DNA of 64,000 bases from Mycobacterium lepromatosis (GTDB taxonomy: Bacteria > Actinomycetota > Actinomycetes > Mycobacteriales > Mycobacteriaceae), in assembly GCF_000975265.2 (NCBI RefSeq), contig NZ_CP083405.1, positions 992,001 through 1,056,000 on the forward strand. Direction: 5' to 3'. Numbering within the stretch: position 1 is the first letter of the stretch; each line of letters begins with the position of its first letter. The notes beneath the pieces were generated by a model. It ran no database searches and had not been told where the DNA came from. It saw only the letters and a program-made list of their open reading frames with translations. Position numbers and translations under genes: made by a program. Below, one piece after another: positions 53,018-63,100 of this stretch.

Positions 53018-53296
53018 TCACCTTTGCCCACTCAAGACCCTGGAGCCGATCACCCCGGCGGTCCAAGGTAGCACATCAGAATACCCAATGGCGTGGTCTT
53101 GTTCAACGCACTGCCACGCGGCCGGACTAAAACGCTGGCGTGTGACCACCACTTCTCCTGTGCTCCTGACCTGCCTGGACTCAATCATCAGCACGCCAGC
53201 GTCATCGATGGCATACGACCCGGACATTTCATGCTCGGTGTCATCTGTGTCCAACCTGATGACCTGCCCGTTGCTCAAAGTTACGGTGACCATCAT
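53018..53296 (-). CDS. Small conserved-looking protein of unknown function
   Basis: About 92 residues starting at one of two adjacent ATG codons (53296/53293), with GAAAGG 6 nt upstream; the open frame back to 53341 is not coding-like. Sequence features: MVTVTLSNGQVIRLDTDD, YAIDDAGVLMIESRQV, VVVTRQRFSPAAWQCVEQDH. It looks like a small beta-strand-rich domain and shows no decay. I do not recognise the family. It ends 161 bp before the LuxR-type regulator on the same strand, so a regulatory link is possible. Confidence 0.5.
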   Translation of the reverse strand: MMVTVTLSNGQVIRLDTDDTEHEMSGSYAIDDAGVLMIESRQVRSTGEVVVTRQRFSPAAWQCVEQDHAIGYSDVLPWTAGVIGSRVLSGQR

Positions 53297-53504
53297 GTCC
53301 AACCTTTCCTTTGCTGCTGCCGTACCATTACCAGTGCGCATCAGCTACAACAAGTCGATGCATCGTGTTCGACCCTGATTTCCGTGCACAACAATGTGCT
53401 GCAACGAGATTTATGTAATCCACACTCCACTGCCGAGGCGGCTTTGCCACCGGCGGTTCTGACAATCTCCACACCTAATCCTTGTAATCTTCGTGCAACA
53501 CGAG

Positions 53505-53534
53505 TCCAACTACATCGGCTCCAACTACATCGGC
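53505..53534. repeat. Tandem 15-bp repeat, two perfect copies
   Basis: TCCAACTACATCGGC occurs twice head to tail at 53505-53519 and 53520-53534, in a stretch without genes. Probably a slippage duplication. Confidence 0.8.
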
Positions 53535-53699
53535 GCAGCTACGTATTTGATCCAGTTCCGATTACGTAGAGTCAACGGGCATGACTAGCCCTCAGAATGG
53601 CCGCTGAACTGGCCAACAGGCACTAGGCGACAGCAAATGCAAGTCGCTAATGGTGGGTATACTGCAGGCAGTTGTAATGCACCGGGATAGCATTCTGTC

Positions 53700-53867
53700 T
53701 CAGACGCCGCGGCCACTACACTCAACGCACCGCAAAACATCAAAATCACTCATACAGTACTCGCAGCGTTCGACGTCGCTTCTGGACTGGATGGTATCTT
53801 CCTTCGTTGCGGACGGGTGCGGGTGAGATGCGCCGGAAGAAGTGTGGATAGAAACGCTGTTGGTCAT
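53700..53867 (-). CDS. Tiny zinc-ribbon-like reading frame, uncertain
   Basis: 55 residues from ATG 53867 (frame open to 53927). The C-terminus has two Cys pairs, ERCEYCMSDFDVLRCVECSG, spaced like a small zinc ribbon. The first half is Ser/His-rich. No ribosome-binding site is evident. Could be chance or a remnant. Confidence 0.25.
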   Translation of the reverse strand: MTNSVSIHTSSGASHPHPSATKEDTIQSRSDVERCEYCMSDFDVLRCVECSGRGV

Positions 53868-53999
53868 GCAGGCATGACGGTGGACAGTCACGTAGGTCAA
53901 CCCAGACGTATCAGCTGGCTGCTGCATACACAGTTGCGCAACAGGAAATTAAGATGATGGTGCCGCACTCGGCTGACCTGATGTCGCTGTAAACTACGT

Positions 54000-54655
54000 C
54001 CGGTTTTAGCGCGGTGGGTGACGAATGTGTTGCGTTAACCATTGCAGGGAGCGAGTAGTTTGTCCATAAGGTGAAATTTAGGCGTTGGTGGAGTTAAGTT
54101 CTGCGCCACCCATACCGCCGGTGATGCTGTGGCGGGGGCGACGTCGCTATGTGGGGTTTGGCATGACGGCACCGGGGAAAGTGGCGTTTGATCTGCCGCT
54201 CCGCTACAGGAATCTTCGGTGTTACTTGAGCGCGGGTCCTGGACCAAACCCACTATTGGCGACAGCGGAAACGTGGAATTCGCTGAAAATAACAACACGC
54301 TTCGTCGGCAGAAGAACTCGGTGCTGTCTTAACTGGGATGCAGGATGAAACGTGGCGGCGGCTCAGCATGAGGTCATGGTAACGGTCTATGTGAGTGCGC
54401 TGGAGACAATGCCGAGAGTGGATGCGTTGGCAGCCAATCACGTAACACGTGTAACACTAGTAAGTACGAACTTTTTGGGAACAAAAGGATTCCGATTGCA
54501 GCTAATGAGGACAACTACGCGCAAATGTGGACCCAGGATCCCAACACTATGGAAGTCTATCAGACAGTCTCTATCGCGGCAGTGGTCGCAATCCCGCACA
54601 TCACACCCGGGTGAGCGATTGGAAAAACCCGGCATGAGTATGATTAGTAAACTAA
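54000..54655. other. 650 bp without an assigned gene
   Basis: Short frames only, on both strands. No family likeness. Confidence 0.4.
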
Positions 54656-54965
54656 GGTTTTAGGGATCATCGCAGCCCAAGACGACACTGTTGCAGTAAT
54701 CAGCAGCATCTGGGAATTAGCTCGTCGCGACCTGGCACAGGTCCGTGCAGATCGGGCTAATGGCGGGTTATTTCTTATGCCGCTGGCTTCGGGATCCGGT
54801 GGTTGGTCGCCGCCGGTGTATTAGGCCTGATGGGCTCGTTCGGCGGATTAGTTGAAGCTCTGACTGTCCTGGTTGTTGCTATTTACTGCGGTTCTGACCT
54901 GAGGAGTTGGCTCAGTCGGCGCAGTCGCCGCTACGAGCGCGGTGTTGCTTCTGGTGGGAATTAAG
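54656..54965 (+). pseudogene. Phage-holin-superfamily-III-like (DUF1469) small membrane protein, decayed
   Basis: In one plus-strand frame ISSIWELARRDLAQVRADRA is the cytoplasmic helix typical of these proteins; after a frameshift near 54760, WLVAAGVLGLMGSFGGLVEA and LTVLVVAIYCGSDLRSWL give two membrane helices and a basic tail ending at 54963. The pattern is like the actinobacterial DUF1469 proteins, which are chromosomal despite the holin name. Identification rests on pattern only. Confidence 0.35.
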
Positions 54966-55335
54966 ATACCGCGCGGTGTCAATTACCTGTCGCAGCTGGA
55001 AACAGGTTTTGCAGACACACACGACCATCACTGCAAGTTTTGACCACATCAGACAATAACGAGTCATCGAGAACATTCAATTGCCACCCAATGATATCAT
55101 GCCGTCGGTGGCACTCTCAGATCAAGGTGCCAGGACAGTAGAATTGCGAGCCACCACTCCTTAGCGCTTCGGAGCTAGTCACGTTGGATGGCGGGTTCAG
55201 TGGCGGTCCACAGGCACCGCTTCTACCGATGACGTGGGGTTGGTCAATGCAGCGAATTGACGAATGTGTCGGTTGCCGCCGGCGATTAAACTTACGAGCC
55301 GAACCCGTGCTTCCGCCGGCAACCGCGCCACCCGC

Positions 55336-56712
55336 TCAGCATTCGACGACGTTGACCGCGATGGCGAGTCCTCCCGCGGCGGTCTCCTTGTACTTGAAAC
55401 TCATGTCCCGGCCGGTTGCCCTCATGGTGGCGATAACCTCGTCGAGGCTCACTCGGTGGGTACCGTCGCCACGCATAGCCATCCGAGCGGCGTTGATCGC
55501 TTTGCCGGCCGAGATGGCATTGCGCTCGATGCACGGAATCTGGACCAGACCGGCGATTGGGTCACAGGTTAGACCGAGACTGTGTTCCATCGCAATCTCA
55601 GCCGCGTTCTCGACCTGAGCCGGTGTGCCACCAAGGACTTCAGCCAAGCCTGCAGCGGCCATAGAAGCCGCTGACCCCACCTCACCCTGGCAACCGACCT
55701 CCGCGCCGGAGATGGAGGCCAGCTCCTTGTACAGAGAACCAATTGCCCCCGCAGTTAACAAGAACCGCACGCTTGTATCGTCTGGATCTGCCTGCCCGGC
55801 GGGACAGTAATGCTGTGCATAATGCAAAACAGCGGGGATGATGCCCGCTGCGCCGTTAGTCGGGGCGGTTACCACTCTTCCGCCCACGGCATTCTCCTCG
55901 TTGACTGCCAGCGCGACCAGGTTCACCCAGTCCTCGGCGAACACCGGATCGCGATTCGGATCCTCGGCGCACAACCGCTCGTGCCAGGAGTGTGCGCGAC
56001 GACGCACTTTCAGCCCACCAGGCAAGTAGCCGCCCTGAGCAATGCTTCGCTGAACAGATTGCGTCATGACGTCACGGATGTTTAGCAGACCGGCACGTAC
56101 CTCCTGCGCGGGCCTTAAGCTCTGCTCGTGCTCGGCCATCAGCTCGCAGATCGACATTCCGCGCGTGGCCGCCAATGCTAACAACTCACCCGCCGAGCCA
56201 AAAGACACCCCACCAGTGGTCCATTCCGCGCCATCGGGTGGATCGCCATGCGCTACGACAAATCCGCCGCCGACCGAGTAATAAGTCTCGGCAGCGAGCT
56301 TGGTTCCGTTGCAGGCGATCGCAGTGATCGTCATGGCGTTGGGATGTCGGTCCAGCACCGTCTGTGGACGCAACACGATGTCGGCCTCGGTGAACTTGAT
56401 CACGATCAATCCACCCAGACAGATCGTCCCGGCAGCGCGCATGCAGGCCAATCGGGTCGCCATGTCATCGGCATCAAGCCTCTCGGGATGCTCCCCCTCA
56501 AGCCCGAAAAGGATAGCCGACATGGTGCCGTGGCCCGCACCAGTTGCCGCCAGCGATCCGAACAACTCGACACGAATGTCGCACACGTTCTCGAGCAAAC
56601 CGTTGGCAGCTAGGCCTTCGACGAAACGTGCTGCAGCACGCATTGGACCGACCGTGTGTGAGCTGGACGGCCCTATGCCGATCGTGAACAGATCGAACAC
56701 GCTGATGGTCAT
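55336..56712 (-). CDS. sdaA: L-serine ammonia-lyase (serine deaminase), iron-sulfur type
   Basis: 458 residues. The single-chain type with an N-terminal beta domain ([20 protein letters not shown], substrate/SSHT loop) and a C-terminal catalytic domain carrying the [4Fe-4S] cysteines in [32 protein letters not shown]. It deaminates L-serine to pyruvate and ammonia. Interestingly the window also encodes SerB2, which makes serine. M. tuberculosis has the gene as Rv0069c, far from these neighbours, so it marks the right edge of a transplanted segment. Confidence 0.94.
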   Translation of the reverse strand: MTISVFDLFTIGIGPSSSHTVGPMRAAARFVEGLAANGLLENVCDIRVELFGSLAATGAGHGTMSAILFGLEGEHPERLDADDMATRLACMRAAGTICLGGLIVIKFTEADIVLRPQTVLDRHPNAMTITAIACNGTKLAAETYYSVGGGFVVAHGDPPDGAEWTTGGVSFGSAGELLALAATRGMSICELMAEHEQSLRPAQEVRAGLLNIRDVMTQSVQRSIAQGGYLPGGLKVRRRAHSWHERLCAEDPNRDPVFAEDWVNLVALAVNEENAVGGRVVTAPTNGAAGIIPAVLHYAQHYCPAGQADPDDTSVRFLLTAGAIGSLYKELASISGAEVGCQGEVGSAASMAAAGLAEVLGGTPAQVENAAEIAMEHSLGLTCDPIAGLVQIPCIERNAISAGKAINAARMAMRGDGTHRVSLDEVIATMRATGRDMSFKYKETAAGGLAIAVNVVEC

Positions 56713-56940
56713 GATGAATCCTCGGATGTTTCGGGTCGAGCAGCCACCATCCCCCTACACATTGACAGCGCTTATCGACAACCTCCACACGTCTGGCCAC
56801 TGCTAATGAAAATGCTATGGGTCAAGCGGATATCGCACCAGTATCGGCACTGTGCAATTCCGCAGCCTAACTAACTATCGGCGAATATCATGGCATCGAC
56901 AAGCTGTCCGTTCCAGCAAGTCATTCTTCCGCTTTCCTAG

Positions 56941-56954
56941 TGTGCATTTGTACA
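56941..56954. promoter_or_regulatory. Probable operator of mmr
   Basis: TGTGCATTTGTACA lies 28 bp upstream of the mmr start. From memory, the M. tuberculosis TetR regulator Rv3066 binds TGTACATTTGTACA in front of mmr; this copy differs at one base. The regulator gene itself is dead here (57302-57860). Confidence 0.55.
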
Positions 56955-56981
56955 TCTACACTAGTAGACTAGGGAGGCATT

Positions 56982-57305
56982 GTGGCTTATCTCTTCCTCT
57001 TCTGCGCCATCTTCGTGGAAGTGGTGGCAACCACCCTGCTCAAGAGCACCGAAGGCCTCACTCGGCTGGTGCCAACCCTGGCTTGTCTGGCCGGCTACGC
57101 AGTAACCTTCACATTACTGGCGCTGTCGATCTCACGCGGCATGCAAACAGACGTCGCCTATGCGTTGTGGTCGGCCATCGGCACGGCTGCAATCGTACTG
57201 ATCGCGGTGCTATTCCTCGACTCACCGGTGTCCGTGGCGAAAATCGTTGGCGTCGCGCTGATTATCATCGGAGTGGTCACGTTAAACCTGGCCGACGTCC
57301 ATTGA
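56982..57305 (+). CDS. mmr: Small multidrug resistance efflux protein Mmr (EmrE type)
   Basis: 107 residues from GTG 56982, with GGGAGG just upstream. Four membrane helices; Glu13 in AIFVEVVATT is the proton/drug-binding residue of SMR pumps, and the last helix ends VTLNLADVH. It exports quaternary ammonium and other lipophilic cations as a dual-topology dimer. The stop overlaps the start of the dead TetR gene (57302), showing an ancestral mmr-regulator operon as in M. tuberculosis (Rv3065-Rv3066). Confidence 0.95.
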   Translation: MAYLFLFCAIFVEVVATTLLKSTEGLTRLVPTLACLAGYAVTFTLLALSISRGMQTDVAYALWSAIGTAAIVLIAVLFLDSPVSVAKIVGVALIIIGVVTLNLADVH

Positions 57306-57860
57306 CCGCCGCCTCAGATCGTCGTCCACGCGACCCCACTGGTCGCCGACAGGCGATCGTCGAGACGACTGGACGCATAATCGCCCGGGAGGGCCTCCGC
57401 GAATTAACCCACCGCCGAGTAGCCTGCGAGGCGGACGTACCGGTCGGCTCAACCACCTTCTACTTCAACCATCTCGAAGCGCTGCAGGATGCCGCACTCA
57501 CGCACGCGGCGACCACTGCAACTGCACATCTCGATCAGTGGCGTCCCGAACTCAAGAAGAACTCCGAGCTTCCCACCGCATTTGCCCAGCTCACCGTCGA
57601 TTACCTGGCCGACCGAAACCGACATCGCATACTCAATTAAGTTGTATACTGCAACTACCCGTTGACCGGAATTGCAGCGCCTGGCGCGGCAGGAGTATGA
57701 TACCCTAGTCGCGCTGTTGGAACCGAGCATAGGGCGACAGGGCGCGGAAGCGGTCATCGTGTTTGTCGATGGCGCCACGTTAAACTCGCTAATCACCGAT
57801 ACGCCGCTCAGTACCTAAACACTCACCGACGCCATCGCCAAACTGGCCAAGGATTGTCCC
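57302..57860 (+). pseudogene. TetR regulator of mmr (Rv3066-like), decayed
   Basis: Starts at TTG 57302, overlapping mmr. The first 113 codons are open: RRQAIVETTGRIIAREGLRE then LTHRRVACEADVPVGSTTFY (HTH) and the start of the ligand domain. The frame ends at 57640 where the protein should continue; in other frames ELYTATTR-like, REYDTLVALLEPSIGRQG and AEAVIVFVDGATLNSLITDT follow. So the DNA-binding half could still be made, but without the ligand/dimer domain it is unlikely to repress. Confidence 0.8.
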
Positions 57861-58680
57861 TAGCGATTCCAAGGTTGCGGTGCTGAACGACAAGTCGCTG
57901 CATGGGTCCCAGGTTCTGTTCCAAACTCATGACGTTGCGCCTCACAGAGGGCACCAGCTGCGCTGTTGCAAGCGGTAGGTCAAGAGCTAGGTATTCCTGC
58001 TGCAAGACATCTTATTATCTCCTCTTCAAGAAGACTCAGAAATACGCCAACCCTATTCCCGATTATAGCCGCGTTCTCCACTGAGTGTAGCAGAGCATGC
58101 CGCGGTGCAGACATCCTCTGGGGTAAGAGTTCGTACCGCCGAATATCACAAATGCTATCTCGACCAGATCGAGAAACGCATTCACATCACTATACAACAT
58201 TATAATCGGTTTTTCCGCGAAATATCCTGGAAAAGCCACGTTGTGGCTATCCTCCAGAGCAAATGGTATGAGATTTCCTGTAGATGGCCCGAGAACGGAA
58301 CGGTAAGAGCGTATGTTCGTCGGCCGCCCGGCAGTGGGTTAATGGGCAATTCGCAGTTGACTGCAGCCCTGTTGGCATCGGGTCGATATGCAAGCCACCG
58401 ACCGTCGTCTTCGTCGCGGCGCAGATAGCACTCCGGGTTAATAGTAGCGATTACCGCATTCACTGCTAAACCGCCGGCGACCAATTGGACGCCCGACCAC
58501 GACGGTCAGCAGATGATCCGACGAATCGCGTTTTATAACAATGACACCACGATCTGATCGTTCATCCGGGAGTAGTATCTGTCCTCGAGGGAGATCGTAC
58601 GGAGCTGGCTGTTCAATGAAACAGATTGCCGTGCAACGGTGTTTGTGATGATCCATCTCAGCTCAGTTGTTAACCGCGGT
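57861..58680. other. About 800 bp without an assigned gene
   Basis: A minus-strand frame at 58200-58484 and plus-strand frames at 58105-58428 overlap and show no family. A short hypothetical (Rv3067-like) is expected near here from gene order, but I could not match it. Confidence 0.4.
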
Positions 58681-59645
58681 ATCCACTGTCATCGTAGGCC
58701 ATTGTCGATCAAGCACCGATCACTTCTCGCTCGCGAGAAGCAAAGCAGTATTTCGTCATCGCCCTCTGCAATGCAGCACCGGCAAGCAACTTCTCCGTAC
58801 GGCACCTTGACCTTGCAGGTCCCGCAGCACCCTTGCTGGCACGAGTAGGGGGTGGGTCGGGTCGCGGTCAAGCATCACTTCCAGGGCCGATTGGTTCGCT
58901 GGCACGCTGAACACCCGCTGCAAGCGTGCGAACTTCAAATTTCTTCGACAAGCAGCGGCGTGCTGAACCATTCGTAGTACAGTAGGGTGTTGGCTGTGTG
59001 CTATACGCACCGACTCCAGCATGAAGGGCGGGCCCGCATACGTAAACAGCCGTCCTCGATGCTCAGTCGGCAAAGATATATGCTGCCGTAGTGATTCGGC
59101 TGTGCTCGTCGTTAGCCCATAGGGTGACCCGATCCGGCGCCACCGCCACCAGTTCGTCCAGCAGCGGTATGTGTTGGCGAATACTTCCGGTATTGACTGC
59201 GCGCCAATTGATGCCACGTTGCCCAGCCACCTAAATCATCGGCAGGATTGGCGTCACTACGATGCCACCGATCACGAACAACACTTCCTGTTCATCCGTG
59301 ACGAGATAGAAAGCGTTGCGAGGACCTTCGAACTCACGTATGTCGCCCACCTCGAGGATATCCTGCATCGCCGTGCGCTGCTCGGGCGAATTGCATAGCG
59401 AGTACTAGCGGCGGCCCGAGGGGCAACCGAATATCAATGAGCACAAACGGCGTTCAGGACGGCAATAATCCGCCTTACGCTTCAGCCAACGTTAATGCGA
59501 CCACGTTGGGCGTGCGCAGTTCACATTGGATGATCACCGAGGTGTTGGTCCGCTGCACCAATACCACCCGCGCTGGCGCCCATTGTGACGCCGACACGAA
59601 GCCTCCGAAGAAGAATAACTGCACCCCACAACGCGATGTATGAGC
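58680..59645 (-). pseudogene. Phthalate-dioxygenase-reductase-type FMN/[2Fe-2S] oxidoreductase, decayed
   Basis: Minus-strand pieces in order: TPNVVALTLAEAD near 59480, REYSLC-like, MQDILEVGDIREFEGPRNAF with YLVTDEQEVLFVIGGIVVTP (NADH domain entry) near 59300, ELVAVAPDRVTLWANDEHSR, AVYVCGP-type stretch near 59040, then VFSVPANQSALEVMLDRDPT and, after a last shift, YSCQQGCCGTCKVKVPYGEV (plant-type ferredoxin loop with CxxxxCxxC) up to about 58690. Order flavin-NAD-ferredoxin is that of phthalate dioxygenase reductase. At least five frameshifts. The oxygenase it served was not found. Confidence 0.75.
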
Positions 59646-60200
59646 GGTCGCACTTGTGGCGACCGTACAAATCAGCAGTTTTACTATATCGAATCCAAAT
59701 GCTTTGCGAAAAACAAATCTAGCTATACTGGTCAAAAATCTTCCACGGGAACGGCACCCTCGATGACCAGGTCAACCCACTCCGCCGGTTTGCCGGCCGA
59801 CGACGTCGGGATGCGAGGTAACGACCTAGTGCCCAACCTTGATCGGGACGATTTTGCTGCAAGCCAGTGAATCTCTGCAAGGCAGGCGAAACGAAATATG
59901 TAGTGGCGCAATACCAGTACCTTTATCGGGACCGGAATTTACGGCGACTGCGCCCCGGGAGCCAACTCCGGCCCGGGCATGTTGACGCGGTCGGAGTTGA
60001 GTCCATTGAGGTAGTCATCAATCAACCGGTTCTCTCACGTTGAACCTGACGTTCGAGTCTGGATGAGCAGTCAGCGAACTGGTCGAACGCCAAATCCTGC
60101 ATCCAGATGCGATCAATGTCTTCCGGGAGCGCGACCGAAACGACCCGACCGGCACCGAGATCGCCTTCCATCGCCACCAGACTGACGCCTTCGAAATCAC
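59646..60200. other. 550 bp with an unassigned minus-strand protein-like stretch
   Basis: Minus strand 60240-60022 reads LISDFEGVSLVAMEGDLGAG then RVVSVALPEDIDRIWMQDLA, which looks like genuine coding sequence ending or broken at about 60022. No family recognised. The remainder is without features. Confidence 0.3.
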
Positions 60201-60325
60201 TAATCAACACGGGCATCCCGCAGCTTCGCATGCATGATCTCCGCCACTCCTGCACCATCCTGGTGTTTACTATGGGAATATCCCCGACCACCGTGCAGCG
60301 GATCCTGGCGACACAGTTCGATTAG
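60200..60325 (+). mobile_element. Tyrosine-recombinase (phage integrase) C-terminal fragment
   Basis: The plus strand reads IPQLRMHDLRHSCTILVFTM then GISPTTVQRILATQFD and stops at 60323-60325. HDLRHSC is the integrase box II (His-x-x-Arg) and the next part is the helix before the catalytic Tyr, which is missing. It ends 143 bp from a tRNA-Ala gene, the usual kind of integration site. Upstream the rest of the integrase was not found. Confidence 0.6.
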
Positions 60326-60468
60326 ACTGTGCGGCGCGATGCCCTGGACTCGATGGGCACTTTGTTCGAACTCGTAGACGAAGAGTCGTCTAGCCAGTGG
60401 TCATCAATGAAGCCGCCGTTGTAGTCAAACATTCAAAAACCGAACTCATAACACGACTTCTTCCCTAG

Positions 60469-60541
60469 TGGAGCTAAGGGGACTCGAACCCCTGACCCCC
60501 ACACTGCCAGTGTGGTGCGCTACCAGCTGCGCCATAGCCCC
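60469..60541 (-). tRNA. tRNA-Ala (anticodon GGC)
   Basis: Reverse complement runs GGGGCTA (acceptor) to TAGCTCC plus discriminator A, 73 nt. D-arm GCGC/GCGC with AGCTGGTA loop, anticodon arm CCACA-CTGGCAG-TGTGG with anticodon GGC at 60506-60508, and T-arm AGGGG-TTCGAGT-CCCCT. All stems pair (one G-U in the acceptor). The CCA end is not encoded. It reads GCC/GCU alanine codons. Confidence 0.95.
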
Positions 60542-60607
60542 GAGAAGTTGTGCGGATCGAAGCTACACCACTACCAGGCAGCGTTCAAAGTCACTGATCA
60601 GGCGTCC

Positions 60608-62223
60608 TTACCCGATAGCTTGATTGACCACCTCGCAGGCGGTCTTTTGCACTTCGGCCAGATGCCCCGGTCCGTTGAAGGACTCTGCGTAGATTTTGTA
60701 GACATCCCCGGTGCCCGACCGGCCGTGCGGCCAACCACGCGTTGGCTGTCGTCACCTTCAAGCCGCCCAACGGCGCAGCGTTGCCCGGCACGGCGGTGAA
60801 CTTCGAGGTGATCGGCTCACCCGCCAACTCGGTGGCCTTCCACCCGATCTACCGACAGCTTGGCCGGCCGAGTTTTCTGATCATGGTCAGCGGGCAAGTC
60901 AAGCTAGGCATACGACGAGATGCCTTACTTGGTCGGTCAGCTCCTGGTAGCGCCGTGAGGGGTTCAAACCAGTGACGACCAGGATCTCGGAAGCCAACAA
61001 CGCCAGGATAATGCTGTCCTTGTCGGTGGTCCACACCGATCCATCGCACCGCAGGAACGACGCCCCGCCGATTCCTCGCCGCCGAAGCTGATCGTGCCGT
61101 CGAGCAAACCGTCGACGAACCATTTGAACCCGACCGGCACCTCGACCAGCCCATGGCCGAGACCGACGACCACCCGGTCGATGATCGAGGAACTGGCCGC
61201 GGTCTTACCGACCGCTATGCCGGTCGGTAAGGACGGCCGGTGCGTGTAAAGATAGCCAATGACCACCGCTAGAGATGATAGTTCGGATTCAGCAAAACCG
61301 CATCGGGGATCACGATTCCGTGGCCATCGGAGTCGGCGTCGATGTCGGTGGTGATCTGATAGTGGTCCTAGTTGGCGATGAGCGAGGCCATCGCGTCTGG
61401 TGCGCTGCAGTCCATCCGGATCTTGCCGTAGTAGTCAAGCGTCATGAACCACCACATAACGTCGATCAACGGATTGACGACAGTCAGGTCCAGACCATAC
61501 CGTTACGCAAGCTCGACCCAGTAGTCGACACTGGCCACGCCGAACAGATCGACACCGATCCGAATCCCAGCTCCGCGAATCGCAGCGATGTCGATCATCT
61601 TGGGCAAGTCATCGACATAACTGCCAAGATAATCGTAGCGCGCTACGGTCTGTAGCGCGCTAGCTAGTGGTGTGCGGCTTGACCGCCGAACCATCGCCAC
61701 ACAGAATCTCATTGGCGCGCTTCGCGATTGCGTTAGTCACACGGTATCAGCCGGGCCACCATGCAAGGGTTGTACTTGAAACCTCCGTCAGACGGCGGGT
61801 TATGCGACGGCGTCACAACGATCCCGTCGGCCAGCGCGTCCGGTGCAACCGCAGATGTAGGTCAGGATCGCGTGACTGATCGCCAGTGTCGGCGTATAGT
61901 GATTGCGGGGATCCGCCACCGCTAGCACTTCACTGGCGGCGAGGACCTCCAACGCCGAAACCTATGCTGGTCCAGAAAAGCTATGCGTGTCACGGACGAT
62001 GCATAACACCGCGCGGCGCGATACTCGACGATGGCCTGGGTGATGGCCAGAATGTGAGCCTCATCGAATGCCCCGCCCAGCGCCGACCCACGATGACTCG
62101 ACGTGCCGAACACCACCTGCTGTGCTATGTCGTCCGATGGTGTATTTATGCGGTGACGAGATACGGCAGATCGAGGATGTCCTCAGACTGGGCCGCCTGA
62201 CCGGCGCGCGAGTTGGTCACCAT
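60608..62223 (-). pseudogene. pgmA: Phosphoglucomutase PgmA (Rv3068c-like), decayed
   Basis: Starts at ATG 62223. Recognisable: [20 protein letters not shown] (Thr-Ser-His-Arg start motif) with [14 protein letters not shown] near 62100, [18 protein letters not shown] at about 61800 (catalytic phosphoserine motif TPSHNP intact), PKMIDIAAIRGAGIRIGVDL near 61570, [34 protein letters not shown] near 61100, [20 protein letters not shown], and [15 protein letters not shown] near 60760; ends [18 protein letters not shown] with TAA at 60608. Nearly full length but with about six frameshifts. It interconverts glucose-1- and glucose-6-phosphate; its loss would cut one route to UDP-glucose, glycogen and trehalose. 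Confidence 0.92.
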
Positions 62224-62329
62224 AGTTACCCATTCTGCCCATGCTCGACGTTTCTCGGGCTTACCTGGTCTGCAGTTCTAATTATATCATGCATTGCCCA
62301 ATACATCGGTAAAACGAAAGTAATCCATA

Positions 62330-62740
62330 GAATTCCAGATCATCGAGAATTAGTCGCAGTCTTCGTCGGCGGCATAGCTGGGCTCGGTGGCCCGCGTAGC
62401 CCTGCGCGCTCTCACGACCCTAGACCCGGGGCGTTGGCCACGGGCAACTTCTATAATCAATATCGTAAGCACCTTTCTGGCGGGGTTATTGCACCACCCA
62501 GTTACTGGAACGGTTGGCCGCTGTCAAGTTATCGGCTCTCCTCTGCTCGGTAGCGGGTTGTTGGCAGGTAAACCACGTTTTCGACCATGCCCGGTCAAGA
62601 ACGCTGAAGATAATCGAACATGGCGATTGGAACCTGAACGCCAGCTACCCTGTGATCAACATCATGGCGAGATGGCTGGTGGTGCAGCTGACCACAGTTT
62701 TGGTACAATCGAGTGCAGGTGCGCTGATAACGGGCACCGC
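62330..62740 (+). pseudogene. crcB: Fluoride channel CrcB (first copy), decayed
   Basis: Pieces in three plus-strand frames: DHRELVAVFVGGIAGLGG, LTTLDPGRWPRATSIINIVS TF (TFxxN-type pore motif as TSIINIVSTF), GRCQVIGSPLLGSGLLAG, and KIIEHGDWNLNASYPVINIM ending VQLTTVLVQSSAG. In this family the conserved motifs are GGALGALARA, TFxVNxxG and GxCGGxTTFST; the last is lost in a frameshift. Small dual-topology fluoride exporters; formerly called camphor resistance. Rv3069-like by position. Confidence 0.75.
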
Positions 62741-62744
62741 GGCT

Positions 62745-63100
62745 ATGACGGTCGCAATCTGGGCTGGCTTCCTACGCATCGGCGGAATCACCTCGATGCT
62801 ACATTTCCTGGTGGACCGCGCGATCACGTGCCGGTTTTTCCGTTAGGCACATCGACAGTGAACATTAGCAATGCCGCGCTGCCGGGATTCCTGGACGGCT
62901 TGGCGTTTAACGAGAATGCGGCCATTCTGGCTGGTACCGCGTTCGTCGACGTCTACATCCCATTTTCCACTTGACTGCTGGAAACCCAGTGGCTAGGCGA
63001 GGAACGTCAAATACGTTCGGCATTTGCCAATATCGTCATCAGCGTCGTGCTGGGTATGACCGCCGCGGTACTTGGCCAATGGGCTGCTGAGCAACTATGA
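62745..63100 (+). pseudogene. crcB: Fluoride channel CrcB (second copy), decayed
   Basis: From ATG 62745 the frame reads MTVAIWAGFLRIGGITSMLH, FLVDRAITCRFFR and stops; in the frame of 62387-62974 it goes on LGTSTVNISNAALPGFLDGL and AAILAGTAFVDVYIPFST, then after a stop LLETQWLGEE and NIVISVVLGMTAAVLGQWAA to TGA 63098-63100. It overlaps the next gene's ATG by ATGA. Rv3070-like. With both copies dead, no CrcB remains in this locus. Confidence 0.78.
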
